DNA from: Gemmatimonas phototrophica
GTDB lineage: Bacteria; Gemmatimonadota; Gemmatimonadetes; Gemmatimonadales; Gemmatimonadaceae
DNA length: 64,000 bases
Direction of reading: 5' to 3'
Assembly (NCBI RefSeq): GCF_000695095.2
Contig: NZ_CP011454.1
Location: forward strand, 310,001 to 374,000
Within the stretch, counting starts at the first letter, position 1. Each line of letters starts with the position of its first letter. Positions 1-8,249 of the stretch are shown piece by piece. The position numbers and the translations under genes were made by a program. Below the pieces are notes generated by a model that saw nothing but the letters and a program-made list of their open reading frames with translations, made no database searches and was not told the origin of the DNA.

Positions 1-578
1 AGCAAAAGCGCGGCGAGGTAGCGGCAGCCGTCCACGGCGACAACAGCGCCATGCGTGGTGCGGGAGCTTTCGGCGGCCATGGCGATAGGGTCTTCGTGGC
101 GCCCGAAAAAGAAGAGCGGCACAGGGGCGAGCCGCATGAGGGAGCCGTTGCCGGCAGACCACTCGTCGGTGCGTCCCGCGAAGGGATTACCGGTGGCCTG
201 AAATGCGCGCAGCGCCTGTGACACCGTGTTGCCAATGTCGAAGCAGGTGCCCGTGCTGGAGAGATGCCCTTCGCGCCACCAGTTTACGTAGCGCTCCATC
301 TGGTCTTTGGGATCGAAACCGCGGCATTCGATGAGACTTTCCGCCAGGCAGAGCGCCATGGAGGTGTCGTCGGTCCATTCGCCGGCTCTCAGCTGAAACG
401 GGCCGCCGCCGGTCATGTCGGTCACCGGGGTGAAGGAACCGGGGCTCTTGAACTCCACCGTAGTGCCCACGGCATCGCCGACGGCGAGTCCGATCAGTGC
501 GCCGCGCATGCGGTCGCGCAGGGCGTGAGAGAATTCAACGCGCGGGCGAAGCGGCTCCCAACGATCGTGGTGGTTCAT
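1..578 (-). CDS. ADP-ribosylglycohydrolase (DraG family), C-terminus beyond window edge
   Basis: The frame opens with ATG at 578 and reads leftwards without a stop to base 1, so about 192 N-terminal residues are visible and the rest lies outside the window. It begins MNHHDRWEPL and soon shows the family signatures RGALIGLAVGDAVG (near residue 27) and EWTDDTSMAL (near 70); the TDDT acidic cluster supplies half of the two-metal site used to hydrolyse ADP-ribose from a protein or small molecule. A later AGNGSLMRLAP motif also fits. The second metal motif (DxDS/T-like) would be off the edge. The substrate cannot be told. It is divergent from the cupin gene cluster and is one of three members of this family in the window. 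Confidence 0.9.
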   Translation of the reverse strand, partial: MNHHDRWEPLRPRVEFSHALRDRMRGALIGLAVGDAVGTTVEFKSPGSFTPVTDMTGGGPFQLRAGEWTDDTSMALCLAESLIECRGFDPKDQMERYVNWWREGHLSSTGTCFDIGNTVSQALRAFQATGNPFAGRTDEWSAGNGSLMRLAPVPLFFFGRHEDPIAMAAESSRTTHGAVVAVDGCRYLAALL

Positions 579-900
579 GGAGACAAAAAGCCTCAATGGA
601 AAATGTGGGACAACGCGTCACCGTTTGCTTCGGGACAAACGGTACCCAGACGCTGTACCCAGTCCTTGGTCATGACGCCTAGAGTACCGCGTGAATAAGC
701 ACTTGGGCGAGGGCGCAAGCCGCGACAAATGGCAGCAAAGGACGCCCATCTCCTGGGTAATTTTCCCCATCTCCCCACCGAACCATCCAGGTACCCTGCC
801 TCATGTGCCCCCGCCCCCGCGGGGGCATTGTGCTTTCACAGCCCGGTCAGCGCGGACATGGGGTCCGCCGCGATCAGGGTTCTCTGGAGGCATACAGCTC
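579..900. other. Intergenic region between divergent genes
   Basis: No convincing gene. Two hairpins are visible: 621-628 pairs perfectly with 637-644 (8 bp, loop CTTCGGGA), lying in the leader region of the leftward ADP-ribosylglycohydrolase; and a GC-only hairpin at 806-827 (7-bp arms TGCCCCC/GGGGGCA) in the region upstream of the cupin gene. An open frame from 691 runs into the cupin gene but has no family similarity in its first 70 residues, so I treat that part as non-coding. Confidence 0.6.
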
Positions 901-1380
901 ATGATGTCCGCCACGCTTACCACGCCAATGGTCCTCGTTCGGCCACTCAACGCGCTTACGTCCCTGCACCTCATGGGGCAGCAGGCCATTCCGGCCCTCA
1001 CCAGCGCCGATACGAAGGGTACTCTCTCACTGCTTCTGTACGTGGCGGCGCCCAACAGCGGACCGCCGCCACACCGGCACCGGGAACAGGACGAAACGTT
1101 CATTACCATCGACGAGGGCTTTGAATTCCTTGCCGGTGATATTTGGCAGGCCGTGCCGCCGCACACCGTGGTACATGTCCCCGCCGGCGCGCGACACACG
1201 TTCCGTAACAGCGGCACCACGCCGTCCCGCACCTGGGTGTTCACACGGCCGGGCGATATGGAGCTGTTCTTCGGGGCGCTTGCCGAAGTCAGCGCTGATG
1301 CCGAACGAACCGGTACGGATCCCGACCTGGCGCGTATCATGGCGCTGTACGACGAGTACGGCGTGGAGCCCATGCCATGA
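901..1380 (+). CDS. Cupin-domain protein (small single-domain cupin)
   Basis: A 159-residue single-domain beta-barrel protein. The cupin metal-site pattern is clear: PPPHRHREQDETFITIDEG (about residues 56-75) gives the G(X)5HXH(X)3-4E-like first motif, and VPAGARHTFRNSG (near 97-110) the second motif with its histidine. I start it at ATG 901 (a second ATG follows at once) because GGAGG sits at 886-890; the open frame extends upstream to 691 but that part looks random. Its last bases overlap the next gene (ATGA at 1377-1380), so the two are probably translated together. Cupins range from dioxygenases and isomerases to sugar- or hormone-binding proteins; the function here is unknown. Confidence 0.8.
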   Translation: MMSATLTTPMVLVRPLNALTSLHLMGQQAIPALTSADTKGTLSLLLYVAAPNSGPPPHRHREQDETFITIDEGFEFLAGDIWQAVPPHTVVHVPAGARHTFRNSGTTPSRTWVFTRPGDMELFFGALAEVSADAERTGTDPDLARIMALYDEYGVEPMP

Positions 1381-2072
1381 ACCTGCTTGCACTCGCGCTG
1401 CTATCCGCCGGGCTCGATTGCTGGGCTCCCACCGTCGTGCAAACAGCCTCCTCGCTGTCGGCTGCGGAACGCACCGGCGTAGCGCCGCTCACGCACACGC
1501 TCGATCGCGCGGAACAGCTGCTGCGCGGTAACACCCACATCAATGCGCTTAGCGGTGTGCGCGCTCGGCTGCACCGTTTCATTGGGCACCCGGCCAGTCC
1601 CGGTGCCCCCCTCATGGCCGACGCATCGGTGTGGCTGCATCGCCGCGAGGAATTGTGGGGGCCGCAGTGCACACTGCGCTCGGGCGCCGACTACACCAGT
1701 CATGCCATGCTGTCGGCCCACGTCAATCAGCTCGACGCGCTCTTTGGGCTGCTGGAGAATCCGCAGGAGGTCACGGAGCGCGGCACGTTTCCACCGCCAG
1801 TCGTCACCGATTCCGTGCAAGGACATCCCATCTACGCGGGCCGCGTGCTATTGCTCACCCGCGAGGGTGTGCCGCCGCTTGTACCTGTGCCCGGCGACAG
1901 CACACGCTGGCGCGTGAATCCGGCGCTCTTTGCGGGCAGCCGCCGCGGCGAGGTGCGCGTCATTGCACTCTCCCTCGTGGTGAACAACGACGACGACCCG
2001 CAACTCCCCGCCATGACGCAATGGCTTACCGGCATGGACCTGCGCCCTTGGCGCGCCCTGATCACGCCCTGA
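1377..2072 (+). CDS. Secreted protein of unknown function
   Basis: A 231-residue protein that I do not recognise. The N-terminus MNLLALALLSAGLDCWAP is hydrophobic and could be a weak signal peptide. The body is soluble with several Trp and Arg residues, a stretch VYAGR/LLLTREGVPPLVPVPGD-like near residue 150 and a final RVIALSLVVNNDDDP region. It starts inside the stop codon of the cupin gene and ends 12 bases before the OmpA-family gene, so it belongs to that transcription unit. Nothing in it shows a catalytic motif. Confidence 0.65.
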   Translation: MNLLALALLSAGLDCWAPTVVQTASSLSAAERTGVAPLTHTLDRAEQLLRGNTHINALSGVRARLHRFIGHPASPGAPLMADASVWLHRREELWGPQCTLRSGADYTSHAMLSAHVNQLDALFGLLENPQEVTERGTFPPPVVTDSVQGHPIYAGRVLLLTREGVPPLVPVPGDSTRWRVNPALFAGSRRGEVRVIALSLVVNNDDDPQLPAMTQWLTGMDLRPWRALITP

Positions 2073-2084
2073 CCCAACACCACC

Positions 2085-3077
2085 ATGCATCCCATAACGG
2101 TCACACTGCACCGCGCCGTGCTGCGCGTTGTCCTGAATGTCTTGCGGTACACGCGGCGCACGGCCATGTGGATACTGCTCATGACTCCGGCTCTCGCGCT
2201 ACCCTCGCAAGCCGCGCCAGCCAACACACCCTTGGTGAACCTCTTCACCCGTGAAGCTGGCGCCCGCATTGCGGGGTTCTCCAGCGAGTTCGGCTCCATT
2301 TGGATTGCCGATAATCTCATCCCCACCGCCGAACAGCTCACGCCCACCGGCAAGCCCATCCACGATCTGGTGTGGAGCTCGGCCAGTAATGTGCCCTTTC
2401 CACACTGGATCACGATTGACCTGGGGCGGCGGCAGTGGCTCACGACGCTGGTGTTCAACAACGCACTCACTGAGGAACCCGACCACCCCGGGATCTCGGC
2501 CCGTCTACTGGAACTCCACGTGGGCGACACCCCTACCGAGCTGCGCAAGGTGGCGAGCTTTGAACTGCAGAAGAATACAAACGACCAGGCGGTGCAAATC
2601 ACGCCGGTGGAAGCGCAGTACGTAAAGCTGGTGGTGCGCAGCAACTGGGGACATCCGTGGTACACCGAACTGGGGGCCGGTATGGCCTTTGACGATGGCA
2701 CGCGCCCTGGCACATTGGCCGCTGCGCTGCGCAGCGATGGTCGCGCCGACGTATACGGCCTCTATTTCGATTTTGCGAGCGCCGTGTTGCGTGCCGAGAG
2801 CCGCGCTGCCATAGACGAGATTGTGGCGTGGCACACCACCAACCCCACCCGTGCACTGACGATTGAGGGACATACCGACAGCGTGGGTGGCGATGCGGCA
2901 AACGGTCCGCTGTCCCAACAGCGGGCCAGAGCGGTGGTGGCCGAGCTGGTGAAGCGCGGTGTGCCGGCGGCCAGACTGTCGGCAGCGGGTTTTGGCAGCA
3001 CGCGTCCCGTGTCCGGCAACGACACGGACGCCGGTCGGGCTCGTAACCGGCGGGTGAGTGTGGTGGTGCAACCGTGA
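2085..3077 (+). CDS. Discoidin-like (F5/8 type C) plus OmpA-like C-terminal domain protein
   Basis: A 330-residue envelope protein. A signal-like hydrophobic stretch (MWILLMTPALALPSQA, residues 28-43) precedes a beta-rich region (about 55-205) with the discoidin-type pattern: a WSS segment, then HWITIDLG, then VKLVVRSNWG. Residues 225-330 are an OmpA-like peptidoglycan-binding domain: YFDFASAVL, IEGHTDSVGG, LSQQRARAVV and GRARNRRVSV. The real start may be ATG 2166, directly at the signal peptide. Such a fusion would tether a carbohydrate- or ligand-binding module to the cell wall in the periplasm. The stop overlaps the GTG of the lipase gene (GTGA at 3074-3077), indicating coupled translation. 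Confidence 0.85.
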   Translation: MHPITVTLHRAVLRVVLNVLRYTRRTAMWILLMTPALALPSQAAPANTPLVNLFTREAGARIAGFSSEFGSIWIADNLIPTAEQLTPTGKPIHDLVWSSASNVPFPHWITIDLGRRQWLTTLVFNNALTEEPDHPGISARLLELHVGDTPTELRKVASFELQKNTNDQAVQITPVEAQYVKLVVRSNWGHPWYTELGAGMAFDDGTRPGTLAAALRSDGRADVYGLYFDFASAVLRAESRAAIDEIVAWHTTNPTRALTIEGHTDSVGGDAANGPLSQQRARAVVAELVKRGVPAARLSAAGFGSTRPVSGNDTDAGRARNRRVSVVVQP

Positions 3078-4936
3078 GTGCGGTGGCGGCCATGATACTG
3101 GGAGCGGTGTTGGCGGTGCAACCCATTACTCGTGCTCATCATCCGGCCAGCTCCTCGCCAGCGTCGGCCGCGCCTGCAGATTCCGCGTGGCGCGGCAGCT
3201 TCAGTCTCATTGAGCGCGTCACGCTCAACGCCGACACCGTTGAGGAGCTGGATGAAGCGCAGCGGCGCGCGGCGGTGGGCATGCAGGTCAATCAGGCGCG
3301 CGCCACTACACTGCGCAGCGAACGGCTGGTGCGGCTGGATGGCACACTGGTACCACGGATGGTTACGGGGGCGGCGGGCGCTCTGGTGCAGCGCGCAACG
3401 CTGGCAGTGTCATTGGCCAGTCATCTGCGCAGCACGGAGCTCATGCCCACCCGTGTGCGCTGCGAAACAAACGCCGCCGAGCAGCAGACCACTGTTGTGC
3501 GAACCATGGAGACCACTTCCACTGGCGTGGCGCAGGTGGAGGACGAGGTAACCGCCACGAATCTGGGGATCGAGGTGCTGGGGCCCAAGCTCATGGTGCG
3601 GTCGCGCATGGCGTCGAAGGTCATGGGTGATGATGTGTGCGGCTCACAACCGACGGACGCCACCGCGAATGATCAGCGTGACGAGTTCGAGCACGAGCAG
3701 GAGCTGGAGCGATACAGCGTGGATATCGCGCCCGACCCGCGGTATCCCAATGTGTCGGTTGGATCGCGCGTGGAGCGTCTGGGGGCGGTGACCCGCACCT
3801 GGACATGGGCGCTGACCCGCGGGCTGGCCACGGAAGCCTTGGCCATCGAGCGCGTGGTGTTTGAGCAGCAGGTCTTTCCCGATACGGGGCGTTGGCGCGC
3901 GCTCGGCCCAGACGGTACGGTGGACGGGAACGTGGTGCGGGTGCGCATCACGGTGCGCAATGACGGCGCCCGGGCGGTGGCGGATATGCTCACGCTCTCT
4001 GATCTGGCCGCACCGCGCGCCTTGCCCAATGGGCGAGTGCCGGTGCAGGTGGCGGCGCGCAGTACATCAACGGTGGAGTATGCATGGAACACGGCGGGGT
4101 GGGCGTGGGAGCCCAACGCGCGTGCCCTCGCTTCGCGACGCATTGAGGTGAGACTGGCGAGTGGTGTGGCAGGGGCAGAGGCCATCACCACGCCGGTGGT
4201 GGTGACCCCACGGCCCGTGGTGCTGGTGCATGGACTCTGGAGTGATGCCAGCACGTGGCAGCAGTACCCGGCGTTTCTGCGGCAGGCGCATTCCTTTGCT
4301 TGGGGGGCCTATGCGGTAGGCGATGGGCGGGTGGGGGGTCCCGAGCTGGTGCTGCGCACGGGCGTGCTCCGTGCCGGTGCGCTGCTCGACGAAACGAACA
4401 GTCTGTTTGTGAACGCCCATCTGCTGGCGCGATATGTGACGGCCGTACGCACGGGCAGCAATGCGTGGCAGGTGGATGTGGTGGGGCACTCCATGGGTGG
4501 TCTTATTGCGCGTCTGTATCTCACGATGGCCCCACCCGGACTACCGGGTACGCCAGCGGTGCGGCACCTGCTCATGCTGGGCACACCAAACCTGGGCTCA
4601 CCGTGTGCGGTGCCGCTCAATGCACTGGGAGGCGGAGGCGTGGAGGCGTATCGGCAGCTCACCCCCGAGGTGGCAGAGGCATTCAACGCGCGAGTGCGCG
4701 ACGTGCCGGCCGTGCAGTACGCCATTCTGGCCGGGGCGCCACTTCCCAAGTTTCCCTGTCAGGATGGTCCGTTGTCGTTTACCCCCAACGATGGCGTGGT
4801 GAGTGTGCCCAGTGCCTTTGCGTGGTACCATGACCGGGTGCGGTCGGGCAGTCTGCACACCGATATGACCGGGTCGGCAGGGGATTTCCGGCAATTTGTG
4901 TTGCCCCGGCTAGCGGTGCCGCCCAATGGGGATTGA
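3074..4936 (+). CDS. Exported alpha/beta-hydrolase (lipase/esterase-like)
   Basis: A 620-residue protein starting at a GTG that overlaps the previous stop. Residues 1-22 form a signal peptide. Residues 25-370 are an unassigned region that contains a CARDB-like stretch (VRITVRNDGARAVADMLTL). The C-terminal third is a classic alpha/beta-hydrolase: VLVHGLWSD near 382 (oxyanion-hole HG), nucleophile elbow DVVGHSMGG with Ser near 472, and MLGTPNLGSPCA, typical of extracellular triacylglycerol lipases and PGAP1-like esterases. The catalytic His is probably in GSLHTDMTG near the C-terminus. The position behind the OmpA-discoidin gene suggests an envelope or secreted lipid-hydrolysing unit. Substrate unknown. 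Confidence 0.85.
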   Translation: MSAVAAMILGAVLAVQPITRAHHPASSSPASAAPADSAWRGSFSLIERVTLNADTVEELDEAQRRAAVGMQVNQARATTLRSERLVRLDGTLVPRMVTGAAGALVQRATLAVSLASHLRSTELMPTRVRCETNAAEQQTTVVRTMETTSTGVAQVEDEVTATNLGIEVLGPKLMVRSRMASKVMGDDVCGSQPTDATANDQRDEFEHEQELERYSVDIAPDPRYPNVSVGSRVERLGAVTRTWTWALTRGLATEALAIERVVFEQQVFPDTGRWRALGPDGTVDGNVVRVRITVRNDGARAVADMLTLSDLAAPRALPNGRVPVQVAARSTSTVEYAWNTAGWAWEPNARALASRRIEVRLASGVAGAEAITTPVVVTPRPVVLVHGLWSDASTWQQYPAFLRQAHSFAWGAYAVGDGRVGGPELVLRTGVLRAGALLDETNSLFVNAHLLARYVTAVRTGSNAWQVDVVGHSMGGLIARLYLTMAPPGLPGTPAVRHLLMLGTPNLGSPCAVPLNALGGGGVEAYRQLTPEVAEAFNARVRDVPAVQYAILAGAPLPKFPCQDGPLSFTPNDGVVSVPSAFAWYHDRVRSGSLHTDMTGSAGDFRQFVLPRLAVPPNGD

Positions 4937-5016
4937 CCGGGGCGGCGGCGTGGCCGCCGCAACCCCGCAGACCAAGGGTGTGAAACTCCGGGGCGCCAGC
5001 CGGCATAGTGTAGGCT

Positions 5017-6159
5017 ATGTCGATCGCTCTCACGCACGCCGAACAGCGCCGCCTAATGGCACTCTCCGACACGTTGCTGTCGCCACTGGCGGCCGCCGAT
5101 CCGGACACGTGGCGCCGTGACGTGGACGAGGGGCTGCGGCTGGCCTTCGGGTGCGATCATGTCATGTTCGTCACCCCGGAGAGTGGGCGGGTCGTTTTCC
5201 GGTCGCCATCGATTGATGACGATGTGCTGCAGGTGTTCGCCGACCTTACCACGCCCGATCCGCGCACGGGGCTGTTCGCCAGCAAGGACCCCGTGGTGGA
5301 CACGTGGTTCCAGGCGCGCCGCGCCGACCGCATGGAAGTCTTCACCGAGACGACCAACGCGAACATGCTGGCGCAGCTGGGGCATGACATGCGCCGCAGC
5401 GAGATTGCCAACACCGTGTGGCGTGGTGGCATGCTCGACTTTTTCGGACTCATGACCGACGATGACGGATCGGAAATGATGCTCATCACCGGCTACGAGC
5501 GACGGGGAGCGACGCGCCTGAGTGACGACGCCATTCGGCAGCGGCTGCAGCTCATTTTGCCGGCGTTCCGGGCGGGGCATCATGCGCTGGCCCGGTTTGG
5601 CGAGCGACGGGACGGGTTGATGCGTACGTTGGATTTCATGAGCGATGCGCTGCTGCTGCTGGACCGTGGCGGGCGTGAATTGCATCGCAATGTCGCCTGT
5701 CGTGCGTTGCTGTCTGCGGAGCCGCAGGCCGAGGCGTTGCTTGTGGCCTGTCGCCAACTGGCCTTTGCGGTGAGCAGCCCGCGGCTCGTGGTGGAGCGCG
5801 ACGGGCCGGCGCCGGTGGAACGGACCCTGTCCACGGCGCAGTCGCGGTATACTGCGCGCGCGGTCCCGGCATCACGCGCCATGTGTGATGTGGACGGGGC
5901 GGTGCTCGTGTCGCTGGGGCGTGCAACGCCCGCCGCGGTGAGCGACGAGATGCTGCGTGAACGCTGGGGGCTCACACCACGCGAAATAGAAGTGGTGCGG
6001 CTGTTGGCCCGTGGCAGCAGTAACGCGGAGGTGGCCGCGGCCTTGGGAGTGAGCGCGTATACCGCGCGTAATCACACCGAGCGCGCGCTGCTCAAGCTCG
6101 GGGTGAGTTCACGGGCCCGGGTAGGGCCATTGCTGCGCGGTGAGATGTACGAGGGGTAA
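5017..6159 (+). CDS. LuxR-family transcriptional regulator with N-terminal sensor region
   Basis: A 380-residue regulator. The last 65 residues are a textbook LuxR/FixJ-type helix-turn-helix: LTPREIEVVRLLARG followed by SSNAEVAAALGVSAYTARNH, the recognition helix. The first 310 residues look like a GAF-like and then a PAS-like sensory region (for example LMRTLDFMSDALLLLDRGG near residue 205), with no receiver aspartate pattern, so it is not a response regulator. The ATG at 5017 is the first in frame. It lies 80 bases after the lipase gene on the same strand and converges with the ADP-ribosylglycohydrolase at 6163, leaving only three bases between the two stops. Target genes are unknown. Confidence 0.85.
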   Translation: MSIALTHAEQRRLMALSDTLLSPLAAADPDTWRRDVDEGLRLAFGCDHVMFVTPESGRVVFRSPSIDDDVLQVFADLTTPDPRTGLFASKDPVVDTWFQARRADRMEVFTETTNANMLAQLGHDMRRSEIANTVWRGGMLDFFGLMTDDDGSEMMLITGYERRGATRLSDDAIRQRLQLILPAFRAGHHALARFGERRDGLMRTLDFMSDALLLLDRGGRELHRNVACRALLSAEPQAEALLVACRQLAFAVSSPRLVVERDGPAPVERTLSTAQSRYTARAVPASRAMCDVDGAVLVSLGRATPAAVSDEMLRERWGLTPREIEVVRLLARGSSNAEVAAALGVSAYTARNHTERALLKLGVSSRARVGPLLRGEMYEG

Positions 6160-6162
6160 ACC

Positions 6163-7245
6163 TTACCCCGCAAACCGCTCCACCGCTTCATCAATCAGCG
6201 TAAACAGCCGCCCGTCGTCATCACCATCAATGCGCCCCAGCAGCCCCTCGCGCCAGTCGGTGGGGATCCACGACGTGCCGTGCGCCGCGCCCATGGCGGC
6301 GCCCACAATGGCGGCAATGGTGTCGTTGTCGCGCGTATCGTTCACGGCCACGAGCATGGCTTCGCGTGGATCATGCCCATGCTGCGCTACGATGTGCAGC
6401 ACGGTGGGCATGGTCTCCAGCAGGAACGCCCCGCTGTGCCACAACGGGCCGGTGGCACGTACGGGGGTTTTGCGCACAATGGCGTCGCGCACATGCGTAT
6501 CGAGCAGCTGTGACAGACTGCCACGCCACCCGTGCAACGGGCCCAGCGTCACCCGCGTGTCGTACTCCTGATCGCTGTCCAGCACCCGCAGCACTTCGGT
6601 GTACGTCTCCAACCACTCGGCGGGGCTCTCCGGCAGGTCGCCGTTCAACAACCGCCACAACAACGCCACCCACGCCACGCTGCTGGCAACGGCCAGCGCA
6701 TCGTTGTGCGTGACCGCGGCGCTGATGGCGGTATCCACCCAGAGCTGCATGCCGCCGGTGCGCAGATGCGGCAGTACCGTGGGCGCAATGCGCATGATGG
6801 CGCCGTTGCCGGCGCTTTGCTGTGTGGCCTCCCACCAGGGTGCGCCGCCGCGCAGGGCATCGCAAAAGTCCCGCGTGGCTCGGCCAATGCCAAAGATGCG
6901 GTCGTTGGCAATGCGGAACGCCAGCTCGTCGGGATTGAGCGTGCCATCGGCCAGCAGCTGCTCAATGGCGCGACAGGTGAGCTGCGTATCGTCGCTGGGA
7001 GTGCCCGCGCGCGCCCCGCCCGCGTAGCGCGTGGGCAGGTAGGTGGTAATGCGCCCGTGCTCGAGATCCCGCTCGGTAGGGAACATGCTCTCGGTGCGGT
7101 TGCCCAACGAATCGCCAATGGCCACGCACAACAGCATGCCACGCACGCGGTCGGCAATATCCGGCGCGTCAATGGGCGGGGCAGGCGGCAACACGGCCAG
7201 GCGGGCCGGGTCGAGGCGGGGAATCCAGCGGGAGTCGTCGAGCAT
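6163..7245 (-). CDS. ADP-ribosylglycohydrolase (DraG family)
   Basis: A 360-residue, apparently intact member of the family. RVRGMLLCVAIGDSLGNRTE (about 34-53) is the glycine-rich N-terminal signature; GTPSDDTQLTCRAI (near 82-95) is the first metal cluster (SDDT instead of TDDT); AGNGAIMRIAP follows near 145; and AVNDTRDNDTIAAIVGAAMG (near 300-320) supplies the second metal cluster. All expected acidic residues are present, so it should be active in removing ADP-ribose from an unknown target. It stands alone: convergent with the LuxR gene and separated from the upstream lipoprotein gene by a 28-bp perfect palindrome that could be its operator. Confidence 0.92.
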   Translation of the reverse strand: MLDDSRWIPRLDPARLAVLPPAPPIDAPDIADRVRGMLLCVAIGDSLGNRTESMFPTERDLEHGRITTYLPTRYAGGARAGTPSDDTQLTCRAIEQLLADGTLNPDELAFRIANDRIFGIGRATRDFCDALRGGAPWWEATQQSAGNGAIMRIAPTVLPHLRTGGMQLWVDTAISAAVTHNDALAVASSVAWVALLWRLLNGDLPESPAEWLETYTEVLRVLDSDQEYDTRVTLGPLHGWRGSLSQLLDTHVRDAIVRKTPVRATGPLWHSGAFLLETMPTVLHIVAQHGHDPREAMLVAVNDTRDNDTIAAIVGAAMGAAHGTSWIPTDWREGLLGRIDGDDDGRLFTLIDEAVERFAG

Positions 7246-7304
7246 GAGGTCACGTGAGGGGATACGGAAGCATAACGACGCACCACCTCACACCTGCACC
7301 CGTA

Positions 7305-7332
7305 CTTGCCTGCAACGGCCGTTGCAGGCAAG
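7305..7332. repeat. 28-bp perfect palindrome
   Basis: Half-site CTTGCCTGCAACGG is followed directly by its exact reverse complement, with no spacer. It lies 12 bases beyond the stop codon of the small lipoprotein gene and 60 bases upstream of the start of the ADP-ribosylglycohydrolase gene, both on the minus strand. It could be a terminator stem or the binding site of a dimeric regulator; no T-run follows on either side, which speaks somewhat against a simple terminator. Confidence 0.85.
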
Positions 7333-7344
7333 CCGGTGCCGCTT

Positions 7345-7812
7345 CTACTTCTTCGTTGTTTCCACGCGCGCGCGTACCAGCACCGAGTCCGGCTTGGAGA
7401 CCGGGGACACGGTGACGATGCCGCTCAGCCCTGTTCCTGTGGGCAGTGGCGCCACCACTCGCCACATCACCTGACCCACGTCCTTGGGCATCGCCGGGTC
7501 GGTGTACGGGGCCGACTCACTTATCAGATTGCCGCCTTCGATCTTGCCGGTGAAACGCGTCGTGTCGGTGGGGCGAGCATTGTTGACCGAGTAGCCGGTG
7601 CCATCGGCTTCGCTACGCGAGCTCCCCGTGCCGAGTACCGAGTCACCGACTTCCGCCTTCATGGTCCAGGTGTAATCACCGGCCATGGATTCAAACGTTG
7701 CCGTTGGCGCGGCGGCCATGGCGGTTGCGGTATCGGCTGCCGGAGCTTCTTCCTTGGCAGCACATGCAGACGTGAGCGCAACAAGGGCGAACAGTGCAGT
7801 CCATTGCTTCAT
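7345..7812 (-). CDS. Small lipoprotein of unknown function
   Basis: A 155-residue protein beginning MKQWTALFALVALTSAC, a lipoprotein signal with Cys at residue 17 (lipobox LTSAC). I chose ATG 7812 because AGGAG lies about 9 bases upstream, although the open frame continues a further 97 residues without signal or similarity. The mature part has a low-complexity Ala-rich stretch, then a beta-rich domain containing ESMAGDYTWTMKAEVGDS and, near the end, PTGTGLSGIVTVSPVSKPD. It is probably anchored in the outer membrane. No enzymatic motif is visible. A 28-bp palindrome lies just downstream. Confidence 0.8.
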   Translation of the reverse strand: MKQWTALFALVALTSACAAKEEAPAADTATAMAAAPTATFESMAGDYTWTMKAEVGDSVLGTGSSRSEADGTGYSVNNARPTDTTRFTGKIEGGNLISESAPYTDPAMPKDVGQVMWRVVAPLPTGTGLSGIVTVSPVSKPDSVLVRARVETTKK

Positions 7813-8249
7813 AAAGCGGCTCCTGACGACGGTCGATCCAGCGGATGAGGCCGCACGTTCCCAGTTCGGCCCGTGCGGAACGGGGTGGGACCCGTAAAAA
7901 TGTGGGATCCACTGTGATGGGCCGCCAGCAGATTGGCATGAGGGGTAAATCACGCGGGGAGCCCGCACCATTAACTTGGCGAGCTGAGCATAACTGCATG
8001 ACGAGGACTGGCCCGTAGCGTCGGACAGCGCGTGCAAACGAGGACTGCGACGGTGGATGCGACAAACACTCTCCACCTCCGCGAGATCCAACCCCCCCAG
8101 CATGAACAGCCCCGCCGGAGCAGTACGCCGCTAGTCCATGCCGGAGCCAGTCCTCGTTTGCACGCACTGTCCGCTCAATCGGAGCAGTCCTCGTCATGCA
8201 GTTCTACGAGGCCAGCGGCGGTTCAACAACGCTGCCCCCGTGAAGGGGC
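7813..8249. other. 437-base intergenic region with nested inverted repeat
   Basis: No gene is supported. The centre is occupied by a pair of 56-base inverted arms (listed separately). The stretch also holds the AGGAG ribosome-binding site of the lipoprotein gene at its left end. Confidence 0.6.
7992..8203. repeat. Imperfect 56-bp inverted repeat around a 100-base centre
   Basis: The left arm 7992-8047 matches the reverse complement of the right arm 8148-8203 at 47 of 56 positions by hand alignment. The outer 19 bases and the inner 17 are perfect; the mismatches lie mostly in a 10-base block in the middle of each arm. Within each arm the decamer ACGAGGACTG occurs twice, once near each end. 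The centre (8048-8147) has no open frame of interest. The layout resembles a short non-autonomous element or a structured RNA, but I see no transposase end or target duplication. Confidence 0.8.

Noticed and set aside
691-900. 70-codon upstream extension of the cupin frame
   Set aside because: No similarity to the cupin fold; GGAGG before ATG 901 gives a better start, and the stretch contains a GC hairpin.
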